A stretch of 38,235 nucleotides of DNA. Source: Bacteroidetes bacterium HGW-Bacteroidetes-3. Its GTDB lineage: Bacteria; Bacteroidota; Bacteroidia; Flavobacteriales; Flavobacteriaceae. Both the position numbers and the translations under genes were made by a program. Below, in pieces: positions 1 to 9,626 of the stretch; position 1 is the stretch's first letter, and every line of letters begins with the position of its first letter. Where the stretch lies: positions 1 to 38,235 of the forward strand of contig PHDE01000010.1 of the NCBI GenBank assembly GCA_002842505.1, given 5' to 3'. Under the pieces are notes generated by a model, which worked only from the letters and a program-made list of their open reading frames with translations, had not been told where the DNA came from and made no database searches.

Positions 1-2313
1 CAAAAGTGAATGAATAAGCACGTTGCGGCGTTCCGGAAATATGATAATTCTTTAAATAAGCCGTTCCGAAATTGCTGTTTAAATCGGTGAAAGTTTCGGA
101 AATCAAATACAATTGCGGATTGTTGCTGTACGTAAATTGCCCGACAGAACCTGCAGCAAGCAGTTTTACGGTGGGCAAAATCTGGTATTCAAAACTTAAT
201 TCTGCACCCATATTCGTTTTGTCGACGCCCGTAATAATTTCATTCACAAAATCGGCTTGGTCGCCCAACAAACCTTCTGCAAAAAAGAAAGAAGTTTCAA
301 TGGCGTTTCTAAATTTGGTGTAATAAGCCGTTAACCGCGATTGAATTTTTGGCGCCCGAAATACATAACTTAAATCACCAGTAATAATTTTCTCGCTCGT
401 TAAATCGGGCGTGATGCTATTATTGACCCGCGAATTGGAAAATGCCGTTTTAATGGTTGGCGCGTTTGTGGTATAACCGCCGTTTAGCGTTACCAAATGT
501 CTTCCCGTAATTTTATAGGTGGCTCCAGCTTTTGCACCGAAATCCATAAAGTTTTGTTTTTCCCCTTTTCCGAAGGAATTTTCAGCATAAGTGCCGTTTT
601 TAAACAAACCTTCCCGCTGGTAATTGGTGCTTTTTGCGTTCATTCCCACAAAATAATCGATATTTTTTTGAGTTCCCTGAATTTGCCCAAAAGCGCTTGC
701 CATAAAAGCATTGACGGTATAATTGTATTGAAATTTGTCGCTTTCAACAATGGTTCTATTTGGATTGTTTAAATCGTTTTGCCGCGCATCGCCCAGCGCA
801 TACTGGTCTAAATCCACAAAACCGTTTCCTCCCAACAAATCCAACATATTTGCGTAATTTTTTGAGCTTAAATTTTTAAAGGAAACGCCTCCGTTGAAAT
901 TCAAATTTTCGGTAAATTTTGTGTTCACCAATGAATTTGCCGAAAATTGCGTGTCGTCAACCCGGTCTTCATACAAATAATACAAGGAATTGCCATTGTC
1001 AGCGTTTACCTGATACAATTCATTCCATTTTATTTGTCCGTTTTTCAAAAATTCCTGCTCGCTTAAATAGGCGTTCGCATAATCCGGATTATCAGGATAT
1101 CTCAAAAAATTGCTTGGTAAATTTTTCCAATAAGTTGGATCCGGATTTGGTGCGTTAAAATAACCCAAACGGCTGTTGCCTATATGTCCGAACTGATAAG
1201 CAAAAGTTGATTTAATCACTGTGTTTTCGCGTTCATAAAAGTGGCTCAGCATCAAAACCGGCTCAAAAATTTCCTTGATTCTAGAATTTCTTTTGTCGCC
1301 TTCCTGGTTTCCCCAATAAGCATTGTATTGGTAACCTTTTAAATCGTAAACTTCTTGCGTGTTTGGCGACGATTTTCCGCGTTTGTTGGGCGTTGCGAAT
1401 GCCGTAAAATTTAAACTGTGGTTTTTGTTGAACCTTTTTTCCACAGACAGAAAACCAGACCACGCATTGTAAGATGTTCCGTCAATAGAACCTTCCTGCG
1501 CAAATCTACGCGAAGCCGAAACCACAAAAGCCCAATTGTTTTTGTTCAACCCAGAAGCGTAAGTTCCCATAGCGCGGCCGGTATAACTTTTATTGGTGGA
1601 AGAAACCGAAACCTTTTTCACCGCCTGATAATCCGAAGCTCTGGTGCTGAAATTTGTGGCGCCCAAAATACCGCCAAAAGAATGATCGGAAGCCGCAATG
1701 TCGTTGGAAAATTCCTGATTTCTGAAAGCGTCGTTCAAGCCGCCCCAATCGCTCCATTGCGGCCGGCCGTCGTACAGTTTATTCATTTCAATGCCGTTGA
1801 TGGCGATGGTTCCGTAACTGGAGTCGTAGCCGCGAACTTTAAACCAAGCCTGACTGAAATTGAAAGCGGCGGCTTGCAAATAAGCGTCTTTGGAAGATTG
1901 AAACAATCCGGCAATATAATCGGAGGTTTTGCCTTCTTCATCCAATAAATCCTCGTCGGTTAAAACAATTAGGCTTGTTTCATACTTTTCAACAATGGAT
2001 TTTTGCAAAAAAATGACGCCTAAATTATAAGGTTTTATTTCAACAATATTGATGGGGAAATTTTGTGTTTCATAGCCTTCAAACTGAAGTTGAAGCGTGT
2101 AACTTCCAACAGGAATATTTTCAAAGATAAATTCTCCGTTTAAATTTGATTCCGCAGAAATATTTAATGCTGTAATTTTTAGGAAAACGCCTTGCAAAGG
2201 TTCTTCTGAAGTGGCTTCAACAACTTTTCCGTTGATGGAAGCAAGTGTTTGCGCGCCAGTATTAAGAGCATGCATTAAACATACAATAATGGCAAAAACT
2301 ATTATTTTCATAG
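1..2313 (-). CDS. TonB-dependent outer-membrane receptor, 3' end beyond window
   Basis: The minus strand is open from the ATG at 2313 to the window edge: 771 codons with no stop, so the C-terminus is missing. Residues 1-20 form a signal peptide (MKIIVFAIIVCLMHALNTGA). Residues about 25-105 look like a carboxypeptidase-regulatory-like beta domain (SINGKVVEATSEEPLQGVFL, then GEFIFENIPVGSYTLQL). Next comes a plug-like segment with FKVRGYDSSYGTIAINGIEM and SFGGILGATNFSTRAS. The rest is a long beta-barrel-like region rich in alternating aromatics and polar strands (for example RAMGTYASGLNKNNWAFVV). Family knowledge: such receptors import siderophores, glycans or peptides across the outer membrane using TonB. 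No SusD partner is visible in the window, so the substrate is unknown. The call as a TonB receptor is firm; the ligand is not. Confidence 0.9.
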
Positions 2314-2406
2314 ACAATTTTTGATGAAAATAATCTTTTTTTTCTTAATTATTAAGATTCTTTTATAAAATTTAATTTTTAGTACAAAAGATTCCTCTTA
2401 AAACCA

Positions 2407-2440
2407 AAAAAGCATGAATTCTTTAAAATTCATGCTTTTT
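2407..2440. terminator. Intrinsic terminator hairpin, usable from both sides
   Basis: A 14-bp perfect stem (AAAAAGCATGAATT / AATTCATGCTTTTT) with a six-base loop, with A-tract and T-tract on its two sides. It lies about 20 bp beyond the stop of the minus-strand gene at 2461 and before the start of the receptor gene, so it should separate these two transcripts. Confidence 0.8.
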
Positions 2441-2460
2441 ATAAAAAATTTATTTTAAGA

Positions 2461-3207
2461 TTATTCGACCCCTATTTCCCAAACCTGAGAAATCATTCCA
2501 ACGGTATAATCAGTCCACTCTTTCATTGCGTTGTCCCAACTTCCTTCGCCATTAATTTCTTCGTATGTTTTTTTAATTCCCCCATCATCTTTGTCCATAT
2601 CAGACCAAGAATTAATAGGCCAAACAATAGCAACATCTCTTCCATCATCTTCTCTAAATTGGTTCTCATAAACATAATACACATCTCCACCTTTTTTTAT
2701 ATATGCTTCTTTTACCTTCATCATAAATGCTTTAAATCTAAAATCATCTCCTCTTTTAATGTCAAGAAACCAAACTGTTTCATACTTTGTCTTCCCCGCT
2801 GCTGTCCCATAAGATAATTTTTCATTCATTTTCCAATATTCCACTCTTCCATTTTTTGTTACTAGTGGAGAAACTTTTTTATCCCAATCATCTGCATGCG
2901 CACCTTTTCCTGGTCTCTTGTCAAGATCGGTAAATGTAGTAGAACCCATACCCCATACATACCAACCAGCTTCTTTGCCCGTTGTTATATAGTCAAGCTG
3001 CGCGGCATAAGCACCTTCTTTATGGTATAAATTATTATGTTCTTTAATCGCTTTTACAAATGCTTTTTCCATACCTATTTTCGGTAACATATAGGATAGT
3101 TCAACCATCTTATATGATTTGTTTTCCATTTCTTGGGAAAACCCAATAGATGTTAATAATAAGGCACTAATAAGTACCGCAACCCATAAATTTTTTTTTG
3201 TTTTCAT
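2461..3207 (-). CDS. Secreted protein of unknown function with two repeated domains
   Basis: A 248-aa protein with a clear signal peptide (MKTKKNLWVAVLISALLLTS..GFSQ, cleavage near residue 25). I do not recognise a named family. The mature part falls into two similar halves, about residues 32-135 and 140-248. Each opens with a beta strand (KMVELSYMLPK; KYETVWFLDIK), then a Lys/Glu-rich helix, then a strand pair (AAQLDYITTGKEAGWYVWG; VYYVYENQFREDDGRDVAIV) and an acidic segment with a D-x-D-K pattern (FTDLDK; WSDMDK). That order resembles the dimeric alpha/beta-barrel (ABM) fold in tandem, which is an inference. The gene is monocistronic, ends at a strong terminator and sits between AT-rich flanks. 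It is probably periplasmic or extracellular. Confidence 0.85.
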   Translation of the reverse strand: MKTKKNLWVAVLISALLLTSIGFSQEMENKSYKMVELSYMLPKIGMEKAFVKAIKEHNNLYHKEGAYAAQLDYITTGKEAGWYVWGMGSTTFTDLDKRPGKGAHADDWDKKVSPLVTKNGRVEYWKMNEKLSYGTAAGKTKYETVWFLDIKRGDDFRFKAFMMKVKEAYIKKGGDVYYVYENQFREDDGRDVAIVWPINSWSDMDKDDGGIKKTYEEINGEGSWDNAMKEWTDYTVGMISQVWEIGVE

Positions 3208-3552
3208 AATTTAGTTAATTAATAGTTAGTAAAAAATATATCTATCAATAGAAATTGATATTCAAATTATAATTTTTGGGGGTAAAAAACAATGAGGGAG
3301 CGCTTTTATTGAAAATTTTGTGTTGAATTTGTTAGTATGTTATTATTAATTAAAAGAATACAACTCCCAAATTAAAAATCTAATGTAGTAAAAATTAGTT
3401 AATTAACAAAAAATAAAAAATATTTTGAGTTTAAAAAAAAAGTATGACGAAACCATACATTAAATTATATTAAAATAATTTATTAAACCACACAAAATTA
3501 TCACTACTAATTATATTTAATTAATTTGGTATAAAAATTAAAACTTCCTACT
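3208..3552. other. AT-rich divergent intergenic region
   Basis: A 345-bp spacer between two divergent exported-protein genes, with no ORF and no RNA gene that I can see. The 12-mer TTAGTTAATTAA occurs twice (3211-3222 and 3395-3406), the first just upstream of the 248-aa gene. I find no convincing TAnnTTTG promoter for either gene. Confidence 0.5.
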
Positions 3553-4599
3553 ATGAAAAAATATTGGATATTATTTATATTTCTAATCAGTGCTTTTCAG
3601 CAGGTTTTCAGCCAAAAAAAATACGACATCAAAACCATTGCCTTTTACAATTTGGAAAACCTTTTTGATATTGTGGATGATACTTTAAAATTGGACGAAA
3701 CCAGCCCGATGATGGAAATTAAAGAAAACAGAGCTGCGATTTATCAATTAAAGCTAAACAATATGGCCAAAGTGCTTTCCGAAATTGGCACAGAGGAAGC
3801 CAAAAACAGTCCGGTAATTATTGGCGTTGCAGAAATTGAAAATTATGGCGTTTTGGAAGATTTGGTGAACACCGCGTTTTTAAAGGACAAAAATTATGGC
3901 ATTATTCATTACGATTCTCCTGATATCAGAGGCATTGATGTGGGATTTTTGTACCAAACAAGCCATTTTAAACCCATTTATCACGAAATTTTTGAATTGC
4001 GCTTGTGGGACAATAATGGTTACAGGATTTTCACTAGAGACCAGCTGCTGGTTTCGGGTTATTTGGGTGATGAACTTATCCATATTATTGTAAATCATTG
4101 GCCATCAAGACTTGGCGGTGAAGCAAAAAGCAGGTCAAAAAGAGAAAAAGCGGCGTTTTTAAACACCCAAATCATCGCTAAAATAAAAGAAACCGACCCA
4201 AATCCAAAAATCATCATTATGGGCGATTTAAATGACGATCCCAACAACAGCAGCCTAAAAAATATCCTGAAAACCAAAGCCAAAAAATCGGAGGTGCAAG
4301 ACGGCGACATTTACAATCCGATGGAAGAAATGTTCAGGCGAGGGCAAAATACCTTGGCGTATCGGGACAATATCAACCTGTTCGACCAAATTATGTTCAC
4401 TTCGCCGCTGTTAACAACCACCAATAATTTTTCATCCTATAAAATGTACAAAACGGCCATTTTCAAGCCACAATATTTAACCACGCAAACCGGAAAATAC
4501 AAAGGTTATCCTTTCAGAAGCTGGGGAAATGGAGGCTTTACCGGCGGCTACAGCGACCATTATCCGGTTTATTTGTACTTGATAAAGGAAGTTTTTTAA
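3553..4599 (+). CDS. Secreted endonuclease/exonuclease/phosphatase-family protein
   Basis: A 348-aa protein with an N-terminal signal peptide ending near residue 20 (FQQVFSQ). The EEP fold motifs appear in order: FYNLENLFD (31-39), GVAEIEN with the metal-binding Glu (91-97), RGIDVGFLY (126-134), NHWPSR (181-186), IIMGDLNDDP with the catalytic Asp/Asn (221-230), and YSDHYPVY with the terminal catalytic His (H336). All expected catalytic residues are present, so it should be an active metal-dependent phosphodiesterase. Family members cleave DNA, RNA or phospholipid head groups; the exported location fits nutrient nuclease activity, but the substrate is not readable from sequence. It stands alone, with repeat-rich DNA downstream. 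Confidence 0.92.
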   Translation: MKKYWILFIFLISAFQQVFSQKKYDIKTIAFYNLENLFDIVDDTLKLDETSPMMEIKENRAAIYQLKLNNMAKVLSEIGTEEAKNSPVIIGVAEIENYGVLEDLVNTAFLKDKNYGIIHYDSPDIRGIDVGFLYQTSHFKPIYHEIFELRLWDNNGYRIFTRDQLLVSGYLGDELIHIIVNHWPSRLGGEAKSRSKREKAAFLNTQIIAKIKETDPNPKIIIMGDLNDDPNNSSLKNILKTKAKKSEVQDGDIYNPMEEMFRRGQNTLAYRDNINLFDQIMFTSPLLTTTNNFSSYKMYKTAIFKPQYLTTQTGKYKGYPFRSWGNGGFTGGYSDHYPVYLYLIKEVF

Positions 4600-4661
4600 G
4601 TAGCTTGTGTTTTTAGATTTTCAAACAAAATAAACAAATACACGATTAAACATTTAAACAA

Positions 4662-4954
4662 TTTTTTTGGGCGTTTCCTTTCAGGCCGCGCTTTCCGTTT
4701 CAATCCGTCTTTGCGAGGCTTTAGGAAAAAGCCAGCCTGTGCCGAATTTATTTCGGTATGGCAATCTGTTGAAAATATTGCTAAACAAGCTCGCAAAGCC
4801 GGGATTTTCACTTCAATCGCTAACGCGAATTGATTTACGATTTTTGATTTACGATTTACGATTTACGATTTTGAAAATAGCGTAATCAAATGTCAAACAA
4901 AACAAAATTGCTCTTTGCGTATTTTCCTTGTTCTTTGCGGCTAATTGCAAATTT
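4662..4954 (-). repeat. Composite intergenic repeat, copy A
   Basis: Read on the minus strand, this copy runs: AATTTGCAATTAGCCGCAAAG near 4954, an ATACGCAAAGAGCAATTTTG block, the ATTTGATTACGCTATTTT block, an array of AATCGTA / AATC units (4832-4872), then the core from GCGTTAGCGATTGAAGTG (4810-4828) to GGAAACGCCCAAAAAAA (4662-4680). The same order of blocks occurs on the plus strand at 36820-37156, and shortened versions at 21074-21258 and 33895-33980. It has no coding capacity that I trust. Function unknown. Confidence 0.8.
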
Positions 4955-5031
4955 AGATTGAATTGATTTTTTATAATTTTTCACTTGGTTTTTATCATAG
5001 AATACGCAAATTCGTATATAATCACATGTCG

Positions 5032-5092
5032 TAGTAGAGGACAGGTCGCGTACGGACAGGTCGCGTACGGACAGGTCGCGACCTGTCCCTAC
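5032..5092. repeat. Palindromic repeat locus 1, with tandem half-sites
   Basis: The perfect 20-bp palindrome GGACAGGTCGCGACCTGTCC lies at 5069-5088, preceded by two extra copies of its left half spaced exactly 15 bp apart (units starting at 5039 and 5054, each GGACAGGTCGCGTAC). It is flanked by GTAG on one side and CTAC on the other. The same palindrome occurs at 9045, 10008, 33231 and 34018. Confidence 0.9.
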
Positions 5093-5136
5093 TATTATAA
5101 TTATAAATTCATCAACATAAATTAAAATTAAAACAA

Positions 5137-5144
5137 TAAATTTG
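5137..5144 (+). promoter_or_regulatory. Predicted promoter -7 box of the S9 peptidase gene
   Basis: TAAATTTG matches the Bacteroidota TAnnTTTG box exactly. A start site about 7 nt further on leaves a leader of roughly 30 nt before the ATG at 5181. No clear TTG is seen at -33. The box overlaps the alternative upstream start at 5142, which argues against that start. Confidence 0.55.
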
Positions 5145-5180
5145 TTGATTAAGTTCATAAAAACCCAAAAAGAAGAAATT

Positions 5181-7088
5181 ATGCATAAAATAGTATTCAA
5201 TTTTTTATTCTCATTTGCGTTTATCGCAATGTCGGCCCAAGAGGTAATGACACCCGAAAAACTTCTTCAACTCAACAAAGTTTCCGGAAAAGGTTTGACC
5301 AAAGATGGCAACAATCTTATTTACGGCATTTCTAATTATTCACTTGAAACAAACAGTAGCACAACAACAATATATCTGCTTCCAATTTTAGGAGGAAATG
5401 CGCAAACAATTACTGATTATAAAGTGCTATTAGCCGACAAAAGCGTTTCGCCCGACGGGAAATACAAAATTTCTGCTTCAGAAGTAAAACTAAAAAACAT
5501 TACAGGTAAAGAATTTTATCCGGAAGTTACCGCTTCAAACGTACAAATTTATGACGAACTCAATTACCGCCATTGGGACACCTGGGAAGACGGCGCTTAC
5601 AGCCATATTATGTATAAATCTATTGCGGAAACTGATTCTGAACCAATCGATATTATGGCGGCAGAACCTTTTGATTCACCTCAAAAACCTTTTGGCGGAT
5701 CGGAAGATTATTTGTGGAGTCCCGACAGTAAAAACATTCTGTACGTGGCAAAAAAATTAAGCGGCGCAGCTTATGCCACCAGCACCAACACCGATATTTA
5801 CCAATACAATCTGGAAACAAAAACCACCACCAATTTAACTGCTGAAAACAAAGGGTACGACACCAATCCGGCTTTTTCTTCCAAAGGGCAATTGGCTTGG
5901 CTTCAAATGAAAAGAGACGGTTATGAATCAGATAAAAAAGACATTATTGTCAATATTAATGGCGCATCCATCAATATAACCGCAAACTGGGACGGAACTG
6001 TTGACAGTTTTGTGTGGCAAGACAAAGGTGATAAAATTTATTTTGTGGCACCGGTTTTGGGAACTGTGCAATTGTTTGAAATCGGAATTCCTGTTGCAGG
6101 AAAGAAAAGCAGCGCGCTCAAACAAATTACCAACGGACAATTTGATGTAAGTGGCATTGTTGGTCAATCAAAACAAACGATTGTGGTGAGCAAAAGAGAT
6201 ATGAACCATGCGCCTGAGCTGTATTCCGTGAATTTAAGCAACGGAAAAATGACGCAGTTGACCCACGCAAACGACGATTTTTATAATTCAATTTCGTTGA
6301 GCAAGATTGAAAAAAGAATGGTTAAAACAACCGACGGCAAAGAAATGCTGACTTGGGTTATTTATCCGCCAAACTTTGATCCTGCGAAAAAGTATCCAAC
6401 GCTTTTATATTGTCAAGGCGGACCGCAAGGCGCTTTAAGCCAAATTTATTCTTTCCGTTGGAACTTTCAGTTAATGGCCGCAAACGGCTATATTGTTGTT
6501 GCCCCAAACAGAAGAGGAATGCCAGGTTATGGCGTGGAATGGAATGAACAAATAAGCAAGGATTACGGCGGACAAAATATGCAGGATTATTTAGCTGCCA
6601 TTGATGAATTGGCCAAAGAACCTTATGTTGATGCAGATCGTTTGGGCGCTATTGGCGCAAGTTATGGCGGTTATTCCGTGTTTTACTTGGCCGGAATTCA
6701 CGAAGGTAGATTCAAAACTTTTATTTCTCACGACGGCATTTTCAACTGGAAAAGTATGTACGGAACCACCGAAGAATTGTTTTTTGTGAATTGGGATTTG
6801 GGCGGCGCTTATTGGGACAAAAACAATGTTGATGCGCAAAAAGCTTATAACGAATTTAACCCTGTGGAAAAAGTGGGCAATTGGAATACGCCAATGATGA
6901 TTATTCAAGGCGGAAAAGATTTCAGGGTGCCTATCGGCCAAGGATTGGAAGCTTTTCAGGCAGCGCAGTTGCAAGGAATCAAAAGCAAATTATTGTATTT
7001 TCCTGAAGAAAATCATTGGATTTTAGACAATCAGAACAGTTTGGTTTGGCAACGTGAGTTTTACAAATGGCTGAAGGAAACATTGTAA
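5181..7088 (+). CDS. Secreted S9-family (prolyl oligopeptidase / DPP-like) peptidase
   Basis: I place the start at 5181 (635 aa), not at the longer in-frame 5142, because a signal peptide (MHKIVFNFLFSFAFIAMSAQ) begins there and a promoter box overlaps the earlier start. Residues about 25-375 form a beta-propeller-like region with WSPDSK- and SPDGK-type TolB/DPP repeats. Residues about 385-635 form the alpha/beta-hydrolase domain. The catalytic triad is visible: Ser494 in GASYGGYS, Asp580 in GGKDFRVP, and His612 in PEENHWI. Length and architecture match exported dipeptidyl-/acylaminoacyl-peptidases of Bacteroidota, which remove N-terminal dipeptides or acylated residues from oligopeptides. Which bond it prefers cannot be told. 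A terminator follows directly, so it is a single-gene unit. Confidence 0.94.
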   Translation: MHKIVFNFLFSFAFIAMSAQEVMTPEKLLQLNKVSGKGLTKDGNNLIYGISNYSLETNSSTTTIYLLPILGGNAQTITDYKVLLADKSVSPDGKYKISASEVKLKNITGKEFYPEVTASNVQIYDELNYRHWDTWEDGAYSHIMYKSIAETDSEPIDIMAAEPFDSPQKPFGGSEDYLWSPDSKNILYVAKKLSGAAYATSTNTDIYQYNLETKTTTNLTAENKGYDTNPAFSSKGQLAWLQMKRDGYESDKKDIIVNINGASINITANWDGTVDSFVWQDKGDKIYFVAPVLGTVQLFEIGIPVAGKKSSALKQITNGQFDVSGIVGQSKQTIVVSKRDMNHAPELYSVNLSNGKMTQLTHANDDFYNSISLSKIEKRMVKTTDGKEMLTWVIYPPNFDPAKKYPTLLYCQGGPQGALSQIYSFRWNFQLMAANGYIVVAPNRRGMPGYGVEWNEQISKDYGGQNMQDYLAAIDELAKEPYVDADRLGAIGASYGGYSVFYLAGIHEGRFKTFISHDGIFNWKSMYGTTEELFFVNWDLGGAYWDKNNVDAQKAYNEFNPVEKVGNWNTPMMIIQGGKDFRVPIGQGLEAFQAAQLQGIKSKLLYFPEENHWILDNQNSLVWQREFYKWLKETL

Positions 7089-7108
7089 ATTTTTAAAAAA
7101 CAAATCAT

Positions 7109-7148
7109 AAAAAAACAGGCAGCGAATTTTTTCAGTGCCTGTTTTTTT
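7109..7148 (+). terminator. Terminator after S9 peptidase
   Basis: Stem AAAAAACAGGCA / TGCCTGTTTTTT around an AT-rich 14-base loop, followed by T residues, 20 bp after the peptidase stop codon. Confidence 0.8.
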
Positions 7149-7223
7149 GTTGAATCGTTTAATTGTGTAATCGTTTAATTTTATTTAGAATTTCAATTTT
7201 TTAAAACTTCCAGCTTATGACTT

Positions 7224-8924
7224 TCAGCTTTCAGCTTCCAAATCTTTCAATAAAAGCTGCAAGGTTTTATAGCCATTCCACTCATTTTCATCTATACAAA
7301 AAGCGGCTTTAAACGCGTTTTTATTTTGGGTGATTTCGTGTTTGTCGCCCATTCCAAAGCCGATGGCGTTATAAGTTGTTTGGTTGGTACCTTCAAAAAG
7401 GTTCAATTTTAAGTGCGTTTCATCTGAACCCACTTTTTTACCGTAGCCGTTGTCGCGCAAACCGCCGCACATAAAAATAGGTTTCATATTTTGCGGTCCG
7501 AAAGGCGACAATTGATTCATAATTCTGAAGAATTTTGGCGTAATTTCCGACAAGCTGATTTCTGCATCAATCGCAATTTCGGGTGTTCGCAATTCTTCGG
7601 GCAAAGTTGCGGCAACAACTTCTTCAAACTTATTCTTGAAATTTTGATAATTTTCTGGTTTTAAGGTCAATCCGGCCGCATATTTATGTCCGCCAAACTG
7701 CTCAATAAATTCTGTGCATTGCTCCAGCGCTTCATAAACATCAAATCCCTTTACAGATCGTGCCGAAGCCGCCAATTTATCGCCGCTTTTTGTAAAAACC
7801 AAGGTTGGTTTGTAGTAAGTTTCAATGAGCCTGGAAGCCACAATGCCAATCACGCCTTTGTGCCAATTTTCGGCATAAACAACGGTTGAAAATTTTTCCT
7901 GCTCCTTATTTTCCTCAATTTGCAGCAAGGCTTCGCAGGTGATTAATTTGTCCAAATCCTTTCGGTCGTTGTTGTTTTGTTCTATTTCCAAGGCAAATTT
8001 TACGGCCGAATCAAAATCGAGTTCCGTCAACAATTCAACGGCGTAATTTCCGTGCTTAATTCTTCCTGCGGCGTTAATTCTTGGCGCAATGATAAACACC
8101 ACATCGGTAATGTTTAATTCAACCTTTTTTATTTGATGAATCATCGCTTTAATGCCGTTTCTTGGCGACTTATTTATCACCTTCAGACCAAAATAAGCCA
8201 AAATCCTGTTTTCGCCTGTGATGGGAACAATGTCTGCGGCAATGGCTGTCGCCACCAAATCGAGATAAGGCACCAAATCATCAATGGTTTGGTTTCTGTT
8301 GCCGGCCAAAGCCTGAATGAGTTTGAATCCCACGCCGCAACCGCACAATTCATCGTACGGATAATCGCAATCTGCTCTTTTGGGGTCTAAAACTGCAACT
8401 GCATCCGGAATTTCGTTTCCCGGACGGTGGTGGTCGCAAATGATAAAATCGATGCCTTTTTCTTTTGCATAATTTACTTTATCAATGGCTTTAATGCCGC
8501 AATCCAAGGCGATAATTAAGGAAATGTTATTGTCTTTGGCAAAATCAATTCCCATAAAAGAAATACCGTAACCTTCGGCATACCTGTCGGGAATATAAGT
8601 CGCAATATTTGGGTAAAATGTTTTTAAATAGGAAGAAAGCATAGAAACAGACGTTGTGCCATCCACATCATAATCGCCGTAAACCATGATATTTTCATTT
8701 GCGGCAATTGCCAGTTCTATCCGCTCAACCGCTTTGTTCATATCCTTCATCAAAAAAGGATTGTGGAGGTTTTTTAAATTGGGACGAAAAAAGGCTTTGG
8801 CCTGATCAAAGGTTTCAATATTTCGCTGGACCAACAGTTTGGCCAAAGTGTAATCTACGCCCAAATCCTGGGCCAATTTTGAAGTTATTTCAGGATCTGT
8901 TTCAGATTTTAGTTTCCATCGCAT
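7224..8924 (-). CDS. recJ: Single-stranded-DNA-specific exonuclease RecJ
   Basis: 566 aa when started at the ATG at 8924 (MRWKLKSETDPE). The frame stays open upstream to 9032, but that extension reads through a GC-rich repeat and does not look like protein. The DHH phosphoesterase motifs are intact: VYGDYDVDGTTS (GDYDVDG at 83-89), IIALDCG (near 138-143) and ICDHHRPG (DHH at 164-166). The DHHA1 region carries the FGGHKYAAGLTL signature, and a C-terminal OB-like segment follows. RecJ is the cytoplasmic 5'-3' exonuclease used in RecF-pathway recombination, mismatch repair and base-excision repair, with Mn or Mg as cofactor. Length fits the family. All metal ligands visible in these motifs are present. 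No obvious operon partner. Confidence 0.97.
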   Translation of the reverse strand: MRWKLKSETDPEITSKLAQDLGVDYTLAKLLVQRNIETFDQAKAFFRPNLKNLHNPFLMKDMNKAVERIELAIAANENIMVYGDYDVDGTTSVSMLSSYLKTFYPNIATYIPDRYAEGYGISFMGIDFAKDNNISLIIALDCGIKAIDKVNYAKEKGIDFIICDHHRPGNEIPDAVAVLDPKRADCDYPYDELCGCGVGFKLIQALAGNRNQTIDDLVPYLDLVATAIAADIVPITGENRILAYFGLKVINKSPRNGIKAMIHQIKKVELNITDVVFIIAPRINAAGRIKHGNYAVELLTELDFDSAVKFALEIEQNNNDRKDLDKLITCEALLQIEENKEQEKFSTVVYAENWHKGVIGIVASRLIETYYKPTLVFTKSGDKLAASARSVKGFDVYEALEQCTEFIEQFGGHKYAAGLTLKPENYQNFKNKFEEVVAATLPEELRTPEIAIDAEISLSEITPKFFRIMNQLSPFGPQNMKPIFMCGGLRDNGYGKKVGSDETHLKLNLFEGTNQTTYNAIGFGMGDKHEITQNKNAFKAAFCIDENEWNGYKTLQLLLKDLEAES

Positions 8925-8987
8925 AGCAGTGCTTTTTTCCAAATGTAAGCAAATTAATTTGGTATATTGGAATTTTAGTATTTTGGA

Positions 8988-9003
8988 CCTGCGGGCAGGC
9001 AGG
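8988..9003. repeat. GC-rich CCTGC/GCAGG hairpin
   Basis: CCTGCGGGCAGG with a further CAGG after it, in an otherwise AT-rich spacer upstream of recJ. It is a short relative of the GCCTG-loop-CAGGC hairpins at about 9834-9855 and 36924-36946. Confidence 0.55.
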
Positions 9004-9044
9004 GAGTTAGTGTTTTGTTTTAAACTTCCCAACTATAAAAACAG

Positions 9045-9064
9045 GGATGGGTCGCGACCTGTCC
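9045..9064. repeat. Palindromic repeat locus 2, degenerate left arm
   Basis: GGATGGGTCGCGACCTGTCC. The two changes from the consensus left arm turn C/A into T/G, so as plus-strand RNA they still pair as U-G and G-U. It lies 22 bp past the stop of the OsmC-family gene. Confidence 0.75.
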
Positions 9065-9086
9065 ATACCTTTTAAACAAATAAATT

Positions 9087-9506
9087 TTATTGAACAACAT
9101 ATTGAATTTCTGTGGTTACTTTGGCAAAATGTCTGAACATTTCCATAACGCCGCAGTAACTTTCCACAGAAAGATTTACCGCTTTTTCAATTTTATCTTT
9201 TTGAAAATCGGAACCATAAAATTTGTAGGTCACTTTTACTTTGTCGTATATTTTTGGGTGTTCATCGGTAAGATTTGCTTCCACTTCAATTTTAAAATCG
9301 GCCACTTCAGCGCGCATTTTTTTCAACAAAGAAGCTACATCCATCGCGGTGCAGCCTGCCAAAGAACTTAACATCAAAGCTTTTGGTCGCAACCCTTTCC
9401 CTTGTCCGCCATTTTCTTCGGCGGCATCAATCATTACATTGCCTTCAGGCGCCACCGATTCAAAAAGCATTTGGCCTTTCCAGCTTACTTCAATTTTATT
9501 TGTCAT
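9087..9506 (-). CDS. OsmC/Ohr-family thiol-dependent peroxide-resistance protein
   Basis: 139 aa, in the normal size range for OsmC-like proteins. The N-terminal strand region (NKIEVSWKGQMLFES) leads to the central helix with the first catalytic-type cysteine, Cys52 in LSSLAGCTAMDVASLLKK. The second conserved cysteine, Cys118, is in VESYCGVMEMF. The spacing of the two cysteines and the surrounding motifs match the OsmC/YhfA side of the family more than Ohr. Such proteins reduce organic hydroperoxides or act on related electrophiles in the cytoplasm. The exact substrate is not readable. It is transcribed on its own, with a palindromic repeat just past the stop. Confidence 0.9.
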   Translation of the reverse strand: MTNKIEVSWKGQMLFESVAPEGNVMIDAAEENGGQGKGLRPKALMLSSLAGCTAMDVASLLKKMRAEVADFKIEVEANLTDEHPKIYDKVKVTYKFYGSDFQKDKIEKAVNLSVESYCGVMEMFRHFAKVTTEIQYVVQ

Positions 9507-9626
9507 AATTTTATTATTTATTTACAAATTTAAGGGAAATTTTGGACTTAAAAAGTAACATTTTTTACAATTTGTTTGATGTAAAAACATCCTTAAAAAA
9601 TTTAAAACACATTAAAAAAAATTATG

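Noticed and set aside
1418-1948. 176-aa plus-strand frame in the receptor region
   Set aside because: It lies wholly opposite the TonB-dependent receptor gene, whose minus-strand frame is open over 2.3 kb with clear domains. The plus-strand product has no protein-like features.
4832-4872. Tandem GATTTAC / AATCGTA heptamers as a CRISPR or iteron array
   Set aside because: Units are too short and irregular for CRISPR repeats, there are no unique spacers and no cas or rep gene. The array is a part of the composite intergenic repeat.
4886-5200. 104-aa minus-strand frame containing repeated RDLSV words
   Set aside because: The repeated words are the 15-bp tandem half-sites of the palindromic repeat read as codons. 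Similar spurious words arise at the other repeat loci (for example 33838-34068).
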